The notes beneath the pieces are model-generated. The model was not told where the DNA came from. It made no database searches and was given only the letters and a program-made list of their open reading frames with translations. This document shows positions 7,073 to 14,515 of a DNA stretch of 24,405 nt, in pieces. A program made the translations under genes and the position numbers. How positions within the stretch are numbered: the stretch's first letter is position 1; each line of letters opens with the position of its first letter. The stretch spans positions 1-24,405 of the forward strand of contig CAZLOJ010000016.1 of assembly GCA_964561165.1 (NCBI GenBank), written 5' to 3'. The DNA is from IMCC26077 sp964561165 (GTDB taxonomy: Bacteria > Actinomycetota > Actinomycetes > Nanopelagicales > Nanopelagicaceae).

Positions 7073-7146
7073 TCGGGACGACAGGATTTGAACCTGCGAC
7101 ACCCAGACCCCCAGCCTGGTGCGCTACCAAGCTGCGCTACGTCCCG
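7073..7146 (-). tRNA. tRNA-Pro, anticodon GGG
   Basis: A complete 74-nt cloverleaf. The acceptor CGGGACG pairs with CGTCCCG, and the discriminator base is A. The D arm is GCGC-AGCTTGGTA-GCGC. The anticodon stem CCAGG/TCTGG has loop CTGGGGG, giving anticodon GGG (reads CCC and CCU) with G37 as usual for tRNA-Pro. The T arm is GCAGG-TTCAAAT-CCTGT. CCA is not encoded. It sits between der and pgsA on the same strand. Confidence 0.97.
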
Positions 7147-7160
7147 GTTTTGCGTTCAAT

Positions 7161-7190
7161 AGTCTACGCATCCCAGGGGGTTGCTGCTCA
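7161..7190 (-). promoter_or_regulatory. Predicted tRNA-Pro promoter
   Basis: TAGACT (7166-7161) lies 14 nt upstream of the mature tRNA 5' end, the spacing expected of a tRNA promoter with a short 5' leader. The -35 (TGAGCA, 18-nt spacer) is weak. The same TAGACT hexamer occurs before aroH and pyrG. Confidence 0.4.
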
Positions 7191-7229
7191 CCAACCTTGT
7201 AATGTTCACCGTTATTTTCCCCAGTGACT

Positions 7230-8549
7230 TTATGTTCGAATACGAACAGAGACTTCAACTGGGGTTCCCGCAAAACCGAATTCCTCACGCAATCGCCGCT
7301 CAATGAAACGACGGTATGAGGGTTCTAAGAAACCGCTAGCGAAGATTACAAAACGCGGCGGACAAGTGCTTGGTTGGGTAGCGAAGAGAATCTTCGGCTG
7401 CTTTCCACCGCGCACCGGCGGTGGCGTTGCCGATATCAATGCGCCAAGAAATGAATTCAATTTTGAAGTAGGAATACGCATTTGCCATCCCTCTAGCGCG
7501 CGTCGCAGCGCTGGGGCTAGGCGATCTTTATGCCAGCCAGTTTTTGCAGAAATGTTTATTCGCTCTGCCCATTCCACTTGATTGAGTTCGCGCTCCTTTT
7601 CCCGCTCTAGCGCTTCACGTCGATCTTCATCCACTAGATCCCATTTGTTCATTGCGATCACCAGCGCCCTACCTGAGTCCACTACTTTCGACATGATGCG
7701 CAAATCTTGCTCTGCAATGGGTTCGGATGCGTCTATCACCAAGATTGCCACTTCGCCTCGCTCTAGAGCAGTTTCCGTGCGAAGCATTGCGTAATACTCG
7801 GTCCCACTGGCTTGATGTGCATGCTTTCGAATTCCCGCGGTGTCGATAAAGCGCCATGTTTCTCCACCGAATTCAAGTTCCTCATCGATCGGATCTCGAG
7901 TAGTGCCAGCAACTGAATCAACAATTGCGCGGTTTTCGCCCGCTAGCGAATTTAGCAAACTCGATTTGCCCACGTTGGGACGGCCGAGCAGAACCACTCT
8001 GCGAATTTGGTCGAACTCTTCGATTGAGCGTTGTGCTGGAAGTGCAGCGACAACTAAATCTAATAAATCGCCGCTACCTCTTCCGTGCAGCGCTGATACT
8101 GGAATCGGTTCTCCTAAACCTAGTTGCCATAATTCATGAATCGCTAACTCGATTTCAGGTGAGTCTGCTTTATTTCCGATCAAAATTACTGGTTTGCCGC
8201 TCTTGCGAATGACATTCACCAGAGCTACCTCTTCATCGAGAGCGCCAACTGAAATATCTATTATGAATAAAATTAGATCCGCTTCGCGAATAGCAAGCTC
8301 TGCACTCGCTGAGATTTGAGCATTTATCGAGACTGGATCAGGGTCTGGTTCCCATCCTCCGGTATCCATCACGATAAAATCTCGTCCATTCCATTGCGCT
8401 TCGTACTTAACGCGATCGCGCGTAACTCCCGGTTGATCTTCGATGATTGCTTCTCGACGTCCGATTAGCCGATTGATCAGCGTCGATTTACCAACATTTG
8501 GCCTACCCACCACTGCAACGATTGGTAGTTCGCGATTAACTTCAGTCAT
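7230..8549 (-). CDS. der: Ribosome biogenesis GTPase Der (EngA)
   Basis: Essential tandem GTPase for 50S subunit maturation, 439 residues from ATG 8549. Two G domains are visible: G1 motifs GRPNVGKSTLINRL and GRPNVGKSSLLNSL, G3 motifs DTGGW and DTAGI, G4 motifs GNKAD and MNKWD. A C-terminal KH-like domain follows (about 345-439), ending in PVEVSVRIRT. ATG 8549 overlaps the cmk stop by 8 bp and has GGCGGA upstream. An in-frame ATG at 8564 would add five residues but lacks a close ribosome-binding site. The cmk-der pair matches Rv1712-Rv1713. Confidence 0.97.
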   Translation of the reverse strand: MTEVNRELPIVAVVGRPNVGKSTLINRLIGRREAIIEDQPGVTRDRVKYEAQWNGRDFIVMDTGGWEPDPDPVSINAQISASAELAIREADLILFIIDISVGALDEEVALVNVIRKSGKPVILIGNKADSPEIELAIHELWQLGLGEPIPVSALHGRGSGDLLDLVVAALPAQRSIEEFDQIRRVVLLGRPNVGKSSLLNSLAGENRAIVDSVAGTTRDPIDEELEFGGETWRFIDTAGIRKHAHQASGTEYYAMLRTETALERGEVAILVIDASEPIAEQDLRIMSKVVDSGRALVIAMNKWDLVDEDRREALEREKERELNQVEWAERINISAKTGWHKDRLAPALRRALEGWQMRIPTSKLNSFLGALISATPPPVRGGKQPKILFATQPSTCPPRFVIFASGFLEPSYRRFIERRLREEFGFAGTPVEVSVRIRT

Positions 8550-9228
8550 GAGATGTTCCGCCATCTATCAATCTAAGCTTCTTAATCATCATTGTGATCT
8601 CCGCAACGACTTCTGTAAGGGTGAGATGTGTCGCATCAACGACGATTTGATCGTCGACTTGGCGCAACGGCGAAGAGCTGCGCGATGAATCAATTGCATC
8701 ACGCTTTGCCAATGATTGCCCGACATCTCCAGCTTTATGAGCCAGCTCCAACTCTGCACTTCGCCGTGCTGCTCGAGCTGCTAAATCAGCAGTGAGAAAG
8801 ATTTTTAATTCCGCATCAGGCCAAACAGTGGTTCCGATATCTCGTCCTTCAACAACAATCCCTCGCACAGCTTTATTGATGATGTTGCGCTGAATGTCGA
8901 GGAGATATCCTCTAACCAGAGCATCAGACGCTATTTCACTCACGCGTTCAGTTACCTCTTGAGAACGGATAAGTGTGTTGACGTTCTCACCCTTGAGCCG
9001 TATTTGCGGTTGAGCTGGATCACCCACCCAAATCAGCGAATCGCTGCTTGAGAGGAAGTCGGAAACGAACTTCCCTAAGCCGATGTTCTCGTTTTGTAGT
9101 CGGAGCAGGGTTACCGCTCGATAAAGCGCGCCGGTATCGAGGTACTCCCAATCAAAGGCTTGGGCGAGTGCGCGCGAAACGCTTGATTTGCCAGCGCCAC
9201 TTGGACCGTCGATTGCAATGACAACCAT
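8542..9228 (-). CDS. cmk: Cytidylate (CMP/dCMP) kinase
   Basis: 228-residue cytoplasmic nucleoside monophosphate kinase that phosphorylates CMP and dCMP. The P-loop is AIDGPSGAGKSSVSRALA at the N-terminus. Family motifs are YLDTGALYRAVTLL (substrate binding), VEGRDIGTTVWPDAELKIFL and a lid region ARAARRSAELE. GGGAGGG lies just upstream of ATG 9228. Its stop overlaps der by 8 bp. Together with pyrG 7 kb upstream on the same strand it serves the CTP/dCTP branch of pyrimidine metabolism. Confidence 0.97.
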   Translation of the reverse strand: MVVIAIDGPSGAGKSSVSRALAQAFDWEYLDTGALYRAVTLLRLQNENIGLGKFVSDFLSSSDSLIWVGDPAQPQIRLKGENVNTLIRSQEVTERVSEIASDALVRGYLLDIQRNIINKAVRGIVVEGRDIGTTVWPDAELKIFLTADLAARAARRSAELELAHKAGDVGQSLAKRDAIDSSRSSSPLRQVDDQIVVDATHLTLTEVVAEITMMIKKLRLIDGGTSHD

Positions 9229-9283
9229 CGCGCCCTCCCTTCGAATATTCTTTTACTGCTTTGCAATTAAATCGACTTAATAA

Positions 9284-10366
9284 CTAAACACCTTTCGACA
9301 ACTCCGTCACGTTCCAGCCGAGAATCGACAAATGGTTATTTAAAGTCGACAAATCTCCTGGGTTCACATAGAGGGTGATCAAGCCAGTTTCCTGTCCCGG
9401 TGAATGCTCGATACGTAGGTCTTCAATGTTAATTTCTCCATCTGCACAATGGTTAAAGAGCGCAGCAAGCTGCCCAGCGCGATCAGGAATAACCACGCTT
9501 AATACGCCATAATTCCGGGGAACACCGCCATGTTTACCCGGCACTAGCGACGCGCCTTCTAGGCCTCGGTTCATTAAAGCTAGAATGCTTTCTCTATTGA
9601 ACTTTTTATCTTTTAAGACATTTATCGATTTAACAATCTCATCTAACAACGGCAGGACTTCATCTTGATTGCCTTCCAAGATGGGTGCCCACATTGAAGC
9701 CTCAGAATGTGCAAGTCGTGTCATATCACGTAGCCCCTGCCCTGCTAACTCCAAGGGCGCATGCAGCGTACTGGCCAATAGTGAGGCTAAGAGCTGAGGC
9801 AGGTGCGAGGTCATCGCGACCTGGCGATCATGCGCTTCTGGTGTGAGTTCACAACTCATCGCGCCTAATTCCCCAAGCAACTCACCTACCAAAGCAATAT
9901 TCGTTCGTGAAGCTGCTGCATGCGGCGTGATCGCCCATACTCGCCCTTCAAAAAGGTCTGATCGGGCGCCTTCAGGTCCAGCAACCTCTCGACCTGCCAT
10001 CGGGTGCGTTGGCACATAACGCTCTAAGAGTTCACGTTGCTTAGGCAAATGAGCTAGTTTTGTCCAAACTTCATGTATAACTTTAGTCTTTATGGAGCCT
10101 ATATCTATAACAATGGAGTGTGCATCACGTTGAAGCACTTCAGAAATGACCGTTGATAGCGCATCCACAGGTGTTGCCACGATTACACATTCCACCGATG
10201 AGCCAGTTGCTAAGAGAGAGCTCCCAAGAAGTGAGTTTGCAACCTTTTCGCGCCCTGGTTGCACATCAGATACCCGCACGCCCACGCCATTTTTGGCCAA
10301 TTTCAGGGCTATTGAAGTGCCAATGAGACCTCCCCCAACCACCTCCACGGAGGAGAAGGCGCTCAT
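9284..10366 (-). CDS. tyrA: Prephenate dehydrogenase with C-terminal ACT domain
   Basis: 360-residue enzyme that converts prephenate to 4-hydroxyphenylpyruvate in tyrosine synthesis. The N-terminal Rossmann motif VVGGGLIGTSIALKLAKNG is followed by the catalytic segment PTHPMAGREVAGPEGARSDL, with the family His in HPMAGRE, and DMTRLAHSEASMW. Residues about 288-360 (YGVLSVVIPDRAGQLAALF, ending GWNVTELSK) form an ACT domain, which usually mediates feedback control by an aromatic amino acid. The start overlaps the aroH stop by 4 bp (ATGA), so the two successive enzymes are translationally coupled. The 55 bp to cmk contain clustered stop codons and A+T-rich sequence. Confidence 0.95.
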   Translation of the reverse strand: MSAFSSVEVVGGGLIGTSIALKLAKNGVGVRVSDVQPGREKVANSLLGSSLLATGSSVECVIVATPVDALSTVISEVLQRDAHSIVIDIGSIKTKVIHEVWTKLAHLPKQRELLERYVPTHPMAGREVAGPEGARSDLFEGRVWAITPHAAASRTNIALVGELLGELGAMSCELTPEAHDRQVAMTSHLPQLLASLLASTLHAPLELAGQGLRDMTRLAHSEASMWAPILEGNQDEVLPLLDEIVKSINVLKDKKFNRESILALMNRGLEGASLVPGKHGGVPRNYGVLSVVIPDRAGQLAALFNHCADGEINIEDLRIEHSPGQETGLITLYVNPGDLSTLNNHLSILGWNVTELSKGV

Positions 10367-10725
10367 GGGGCAAGATCCGGACGGAGGGCTTTGGCTCCTC
10401 CTCGGTAAATATGATTCATCTCAGATCGGGGTTTGACGGACTCAACATGCGCTAAAACTCGAACAATTCTGGGCAAAGCGCCTATTACTGCTATCTCCAC
10501 TGCACACATCAAAGGAATCTCCTTCCAGCCCAACGTTCGAGCCGCTGCAGCTGGAAATTCCGAAGTTAAATCAGGGGTAACGGTAAAGAGGACCGAAACA
10601 AGATCTGCTTCGCTCAAGCCATTGCTGGTAAGCATCTCTTCAAGTAGCGCAGGAACCTCCCGGTGCATCTCTTCTTTCGAGTCAACGGCAAGTTGAACTG
10701 CACCACGGAGCGCTCGGATACTCAT
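10363..10725 (-). CDS. aroH: Chorismate mutase, AroH class
   Basis: 120-residue monofunctional chorismate mutase (chorismate to prephenate) of the Bacillus AroH trimeric class. IRALRGAVQLAVDSKEEM at the N-terminus carries the active-site Arg. LFTVTPDLTSEFPAAAAR, the central IPLMCAVEIAV and the C-terminal HIYRGGAKALRPDL complete the signature. Its product feeds tyrA, whose start overlaps its stop. ATG 10725 has no ribosome-binding site but lies 6 nt from a TAGACT -10 box, so it is probably made from a leaderless mRNA. No nearby upstream in-frame start exists. Confidence 0.95.
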   Translation of the reverse strand: MSIRALRGAVQLAVDSKEEMHREVPALLEEMLTSNGLSEADLVSVLFTVTPDLTSEFPAAAARTLGWKEIPLMCAVEIAVIGALPRIVRVLAHVESVKPRSEMNHIYRGGAKALRPDLAP

Positions 10726-10731
10726 TACCCA

Positions 10732-10737
10732 AGTCTA
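10732..10737 (-). promoter_or_regulatory. -10 box of a predicted leaderless aroH-tyrA promoter
   Basis: TAGACT is followed after 6 nt by the aroH ATG, so transcription would begin at or next to the start codon. No clear -35 is seen 16-19 nt upstream. Confidence 0.45.
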
Positions 10738-10783
10738 CGGGACGGTGTCCGAGTTAGGTTGAGACGCTCCCGCGTTGTGGGAG

Positions 10784-10969
10784 GATTACTATTTTATAGA
10801 CTTATTGTTTAATTCATACATATATAAAACCGTAGCAGCTACGTCCCAAATAAGTATTTATCGATATTTNNNNNNNNNNNNNNNNNNNNNNNNNNNNNNN
10901 NNNNNNNNNNNNNNNNNNNNNNNNNNNNNNNNNNNNNNNNNNNNNNNNNNNNNNNNNNNNNNNNNNNNN
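10784..10969. other. A+T-rich contig stub followed by a 100-N scaffold gap
   Basis: Positions 10870-10969 are exactly 100 N, the conventional placeholder for a gap of unknown size. The 86 bases on its left (10784-10869) are only about one-quarter G+C, unlike the rest of the window, and hold no credible gene. A short hairpin (CTCCC-N7-GGGAG, 10767-10783) marks the border with the aroH upstream region. Real sequence of unknown length, including the 3' end of rluB, is missing here. Confidence 0.9.
10823..10843 (-). terminator. Weak terminator-like hairpin in the A+T-rich stub
   Basis: On the minus strand CGTAG-CTG-CTACG is followed by GTTTTATAT. The stem is only 5 bp. It could end transcripts coming from the gap side. 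Confidence 0.25.
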
Positions 10970-11565
10970 CCGGTAGCTGCGCCCATGCGGCGAAGAATCT
11001 GATTTCGTCCATCATGAATAACCACATCGAAAAGGGTTCGACCAGGTTGGCCGGGAAGGACTGTTAATTTATCGACTTTTGCCATTCCGTCGTCAAGTTC
11101 AACGCCATTGCGGAAGGCTTCTGCCACCTCCTTACTCACCATGCCCTTGAGCTCCAATAGGTAATTTTTAGGAAGCGAGAACGAGGGGTGCGTGGCTCGA
11201 TGGGATAAATCGCCATCGTTGGTAAGAAGTAATAGCCCTTCCGAATCCTTATCCAACCTGCCTACGTGAAAAAGTCGCTCATGACGATCCTGGAGCAGAT
11301 CCCCCAAGTGCGGTCGATTTTCCGGGTCAGAAAGGGTGGATAGAATCCCTCGAGGTTTATTAAGTGCTAGATAAATCTTGGACTTTTTACGAGTTATTAC
11401 TTCACCGTCAACTTCAACTTCAGACTTTTCAGGATCTACCTTGCTGCCAAGTGTGCGAATCGTTCGTCCATCAACTCGAACCCGTCCCTCAACGATTAAC
11501 TCCTCCGCCTTACGGCGACTCGCGACGCCAGCATCTGCGATGACTTTCTGTAACCGTTGCTCCAT
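10970..11565 (-). CDS. rluB: rRNA pseudouridine synthase, RsuA/RluB family; 3' end lost in the gap
   Basis: First 198 residues of a pseudouridine synthase acting on rRNA, probably 23S. The N-terminal S4 domain is MEQRLQKVIADAGVASRRKA plus EELIVEGRVRVDG. The catalytic domain has GRLDKDSEGLLLLTNDGD with catalytic D105. The frame runs into the N gap just after IHDGRNQILRRMGAAT, so about 45 residues expected of the family are missing. The GRNQILRRM segment differs slightly from the common GRNRQVRRM. The only usable start is ATG 11565. A good AGGAGG lies too far away (about 20 nt), while a promoter -10 lies 8 nt upstream, so the mRNA is probably leaderless. Confidence 0.93.
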
Positions 11566-11573
11566 AACCTGGG

Positions 11574-11603
11574 AGCCTAGATTGCCCCCTCCTGATTAGC
11601 CAA
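11574..11603 (-). promoter_or_regulatory. Predicted leaderless promoter of rluB
   Basis: TTGGCT (11603-11598), 18-nt spacer and TAGGCT (11579-11574) lie 8 nt before the rluB ATG. Transcription would start at or within 1-2 nt of the start codon. Confidence 0.5.
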
Positions 11604-11630
11604 TTGCAAGAGCTACTGCGCCCGGTAGAG

Positions 11631-12188
11631 CTAGTCGGTAAGGGTGTCTAGCACAGCGTCGAGCGCGTCAATATTCGGTAGGTGTGGAGCTAATTCAGGG
11701 AGCTCATTCAGCGAGGCTATGCCCAGCCGCTCCAGGAAGTAGGCGGTTGTTTGATAGAGGATCGCCCCACTCTCCCCTTCGATTCCCGCTTCCTCGACAA
11801 GACCCCGATTGACGAGCGTTTTCATCACGGCTTCAACATTTACCCCTCGGATGGCAGAAACGCGGGCCCGTGAAACCGGTTGGCGGTAAGCGATAACAGC
11901 GAGGGTTTCCAGAGCAGCCTGGGTAAGTTTTGCTTGCTGACCCTCTAGAACGAATCGTTCAACAGCGCTTGAAACCTCTGGATGGCTGTAAAAGCGCCAC
12001 CCGCCTGCTATCTGGCGAAGCTCAAAACCACGTTCTTGCTTGCTATAACTTTCGGCTAGGGCGCTCAAGCGGGCGTGCACCTCGTCAGTAGGAACCTCTA
12101 AAACCTGAGCAAGCAGTACTTCCGCAACCGGCTCGTCGACTACCATCAAAATCGCCTCTAGCGCCCGCTCGATGTTCCGATCACTCAT
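11631..12188 (-). CDS. scpB: Segregation and condensation protein B
   Basis: 185-residue tandem winged-helix subunit of the SMC-ScpAB condensin. MSDRNIERALEAILMVVDEP opens the protein, and the diagnostic LTQAALETLAVIAYRQPVSR (about residues 90-110) and GVNVEAVMKTLVNRGLVEE follow, with a C-terminal YQTTAYFLERLGIASLNELP. I start at ATG 12188, which overlaps the scpA stop by 8 bp. The longer frame upstream has a basic, unconserved extension and would run deep into scpA. No smc gene lies in the window. Confidence 0.96.
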   Translation of the reverse strand: MSDRNIERALEAILMVVDEPVAEVLLAQVLEVPTDEVHARLSALAESYSKQERGFELRQIAGGWRFYSHPEVSSAVERFVLEGQQAKLTQAALETLAVIAYRQPVSRARVSAIRGVNVEAVMKTLVNRGLVEEAGIEGESGAILYQTTAYFLERLGIASLNELPELAPHLPNIDALDAVLDTLTD

Positions 12189-13092
12189 TCTGACTCTCCT
12201 CCTCGCGACCCTCGTGGTTCTCCTCTTCTTGCCCATCCAAAGCGCTTGGATCGCGATCAAATTCGTCGGTCACGGCAATATCACCTTCAGCGCTACCCAC
12301 CCAGCGTATCTGGAGATCGCCGAGCGGAGTTACTTGCTCAAAATGGATCACTCCCTCCTTATAGAGTTCAAGGAGCGAGAGAAAGCGGGCGACCACAACC
12401 AAGGTATGGCTCGCGTCGGCGACCAGTGCACGGAAAGTTGCAGTTCCTACTCGACGCAAATGCGCCACGACGTGCTGTGCTTCTTCACGCACGCTCACTG
12501 CCGGGCTGTGAAGATGCGAAATACTGAAGACCGGAGGGGTTTTAGGCGTCAAGGCTCGCGTGGCCAGCAGAGCAAAACGTTCTACTCCAACGCCAATCAA
12601 CACCTCAGGCAATAGCGCGGCGAGCTTAGGATCAAGGGCGACCAGGCGTGGGTAGCGGTGGGTTTCCGCCTCAATCCACTCCTGGAAAGTGGCCGCAATC
12701 TCCTTATACGCCTTGTACTGCAGGAGGCGAGCAAAGAGCAGATCGCGAGCCTCAAGTAGGGCTAGATCCTCTTCATCGTCAATTTCGCCCGAAGGGAGCA
12801 AACGGGCAGCTTTTAAATCCAATAGGGTCGCTGCGACTACGAGAAATTCGGTCGCCTCGTCGAGTTTCCACGCCCCATCCATTGCGGTGATGTGTGCGAT
12901 GTACTCGTCGGTTACCACGCTCAAAGCCACCTCAGTGACATCCATTTTGTGGCGCGAAATGAGCTGGAGGAGCAGATCGAACGGACCCTCGAAATTCTCT
13001 AATCGGATGGAGAAACCAGGAATTCGCCCCTCTGTCGAAGCGCCAGAGGACGCCCCGGGATGTCCAGCTGATCCTCGCTCAGTGTCCATCAC
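12181..13092 (-). CDS. scpA: Segregation and condensation protein A (kleisin)
   Basis: 303-residue kleisin subunit that bridges SMC heads. The family signature RLENFEGPFDLLLQLISRHK followed by MDVTEVALSVVTDEYI starts near residue 30. A central segment, EFLVVAATLLDLKAARLLP, and a C-terminal winged-helix region (VVARFLSLLELYKEGVIHFE) follow, ending in an acidic tail. The start is GTG 13092 or the adjacent ATG 13089; neither has a strong ribosome-binding site. It lies 18 bp after the RHH gene, in the same transcription unit as parA, which fits a shared role in chromosome segregation. Confidence 0.96.
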   Translation of the reverse strand: MMDTERGSAGHPGASSGASTEGRIPGFSIRLENFEGPFDLLLQLISRHKMDVTEVALSVVTDEYIAHITAMDGAWKLDEATEFLVVAATLLDLKAARLLPSGEIDDEEDLALLEARDLLFARLLQYKAYKEIAATFQEWIEAETHRYPRLVALDPKLAALLPEVLIGVGVERFALLATRALTPKTPPVFSISHLHSPAVSVREEAQHVVAHLRRVGTATFRALVADASHTLVVVARFLSLLELYKEGVIHFEQVTPLGDLQIRWVGSAEGDIAVTDEFDRDPSALDGQEEENHEGREEESQNE

Positions 13093-13110
13093 AGGTGGAA
13101 CGGTATCTGA

Positions 13111-13524
13111 TTACTGGCCGCGAAGTCTGCGAGCAAGAATGCTCGATTCTCCTTTTGCTTCAAGATCGGCGACGATTACCGCAACCGCTTCGCGAACAAT
13201 TCGGCCGCGGTCTACCGCTAATCCCATATCTCCCCGAAGGCTTAGGCGGGCTTGCTCCAGATCAAAGAGCTCTTCAGGTGAGAGATAAACAGTTATTTTC
13301 TCTTCGTGGCGCTCTCTCCCCGATGGTGCAGAAGCGCTGCGTGAGACGCGACGACGGGCAGTTGTGCGCACTGGCGCTGCTTTCTCGCTTCGCACTGGCG
13401 CACTACCAGTTGCGCTCTTTGTCTCCACTTCGCGCTCGTCACTTGGCGCAGGCACTGCAGAAAGGGTCGCAGAAGTGGTGCGAAATAGCTCTTCAGCACC
13501 AGGCAGGCTCACTCTTCGACTCAT
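13111..13524 (-). CDS. Ribbon-helix-helix-like partner of ParA
   Basis: 137-residue protein with a disordered basic N-terminus and a small folded C-terminus. The N-terminal MSRRVSLPGAEELFR is Arg-rich, as in the ParA-stimulating tails of ParG-like proteins (inference). Residues about 76-125 (KITVYLSPEELFDLEQARL, then GLAVDRGRIVREAVAVIVAD) fit a beta strand followed by two helices, the ribbon-helix-helix pattern. Its ATG overlaps the parA stop by 4 bp, so the two are made together, and scpA follows after 18 bp. I recall similar proteins in the same place in other Actinobacteria but know no assigned function. It probably binds DNA as a dimer, perhaps at the dyad at 14480-14498. Confidence 0.85.
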   Translation of the reverse strand: MSRRVSLPGAEELFRTTSATLSAVPAPSDEREVETKSATGSAPVRSEKAAPVRTTARRRVSRSASAPSGRERHEEKITVYLSPEELFDLEQARLSLRGDMGLAVDRGRIVREAVAVIVADLEAKGESSILARRLRGQ

Positions 13525-14438
13525 GCTGTTCCTCCTCGTGAAATAACCTCACGTGCTAATCGTCGGTAGGCGGCCGCCCCCGGCGATGATGAGGCATAGC
13601 TGGTGATCGGTTCGCCAGCTGCTGTTGTTTCATTAAATCGCACAGTCTTGGCAATTACTGTGTCGAAAACCTGCTCTGGAAAAGCCTCATAAATTCGCGC
13701 CAGAACCTCTTTACTGTGGGCAGTTCGCTCAAACATCGTTGCCACAATCCCGATGATTCGAAGATCCGGGTTCAAGCGCTCTTGAATCTTGCTCGTGATT
13801 TCTTTGAGCAATTTAAAGCCACGAAGTGCGAAGTACTCACATTGCAACGGAACGAGCACGAGATCAGCTGCAGTCAACGCATTGACCGTCAAAAGGCCCA
13901 GAGATGGCTGGCAATCGATCAGAATAACGTCGTAATCGGGGGCCACTGTGGCCAATATTCTCTTAAGCGTCTGTTCTCGAGCTACCTCATTGACCAAACC
14001 AATCTCAGCTCCAGAGAGCATGATGTCGCTGGGAATCAAATCCATTCCCGGGACGCTCGTTTTCAGTAAAACATCATCGACCGTGGCATTTCGATCCATA
14101 AGTAGGTTATAAATCGAGCTTTCAAGCTCATCAGTTACTACTCCTAGACCGATAGAGAGTGAACCTTGTGGATCAAAATCCACGAGGAGAACGCGGCGAC
14201 CTAATTCAGCAAGGCTTGCCCCGAGGCTAATCGTGGTGGTGGTTTTTCCCACGCCACCCTTTTGATTCACCACAGCAATAGTCTTCGCTGGTCCGTGACC
14301 ATCTTTGGCATCACGTTTTTTTACGGCGGGAATGCTCTTACTCCGCCCTTTCATTAACTCGTGAACCGAAACCACATCTTCGTCACGAGAATTCGCAGGC
14401 TGAGTTGAAGCTTTCGATTTTGTCGACTTAGCGTTCAA
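13521..14438 (-). CDS. parA: ParA-family partition ATPase (Rv1708/SCO1772-like)
   Basis: 305-residue deviant Walker ATPase of the ParA/Soj family. A disordered, charged N-terminus (1-50) precedes Walker A, VVNQKGGVGKTTTTISLGAS (residues about 57-76, signature Lys at 60). VLLVDFDPQGSLSIGLG and DVILIDCQPSLGLLTVNAL are the other nucleotide motifs. It is the ParA paralogue found beside scpAB and xerD in Actinobacteria, not the origin-proximal parAB pair. The start is TTG 14438 with GAGAGG 8 nt upstream. Its partner gene overlaps by 4 bp. A predicted promoter and dyad lie directly upstream. Confidence 0.94.
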   Translation of the reverse strand: MNAKSTKSKASTQPANSRDEDVVSVHELMKGRSKSIPAVKKRDAKDGHGPAKTIAVVNQKGGVGKTTTTISLGASLAELGRRVLLVDFDPQGSLSIGLGVVTDELESSIYNLLMDRNATVDDVLLKTSVPGMDLIPSDIMLSGAEIGLVNEVAREQTLKRILATVAPDYDVILIDCQPSLGLLTVNALTAADLVLVPLQCEYFALRGFKLLKEITSKIQERLNPDLRIIGIVATMFERTAHSKEVLARIYEAFPEQVFDTVIAKTVRFNETTAAGEPITSYASSSPGAAAYRRLAREVISRGGTA

Positions 14439-14466
14439 GCGAGAAACCTCTCTTTGCGGTAGCGGG

Positions 14467-14496
14467 AGCCTAGAGGTCTGGTTACCGTGACGGCAA
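14467..14496 (-). promoter_or_regulatory. Predicted promoter of parA-RHH-scpA-scpB
   Basis: TTGCCG (14496-14491), 18-nt spacer and TAGGCT (14472-14467). The expected start is near 14460, giving a leader of about 22 nt that contains the GAGAGG site of parA. Confidence 0.5.
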
Positions 14497-14498
14497 CC
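14480..14498. promoter_or_regulatory. Dyad overlapping the parA promoter, candidate operator
   Basis: GGTTACCG-TGA-CGGCAACC is an 8-bp dyad with one G/T mismatch and a 3-nt centre. It covers the -35 and spacer of the parA promoter, where binding would block RNA polymerase. The overlapped RHH gene product is the natural candidate binder (inference). Confidence 0.4.
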
Positions 14499-14515
14499 CT
14501 CGCCCCAACGGGGGG

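Noticed and set aside
10775..11027. Open frames crossing the N gap
   Set aside because: They exist only because N codons are read through; the sequence on both sides comes from separate contigs.
12689..13288. Plus-strand open frame of 199 codons
   Set aside because: Antisense to scpA and the RHH gene, Ser/Arg-rich composition typical of a shadow frame.
14439..14515. parS centromere site next to parA
   Set aside because: The dyad GGTTACCG-TGA-CGGCAACC does not resemble the parS consensus TGTTTCACGTGAAACA; listed as a candidate operator instead.
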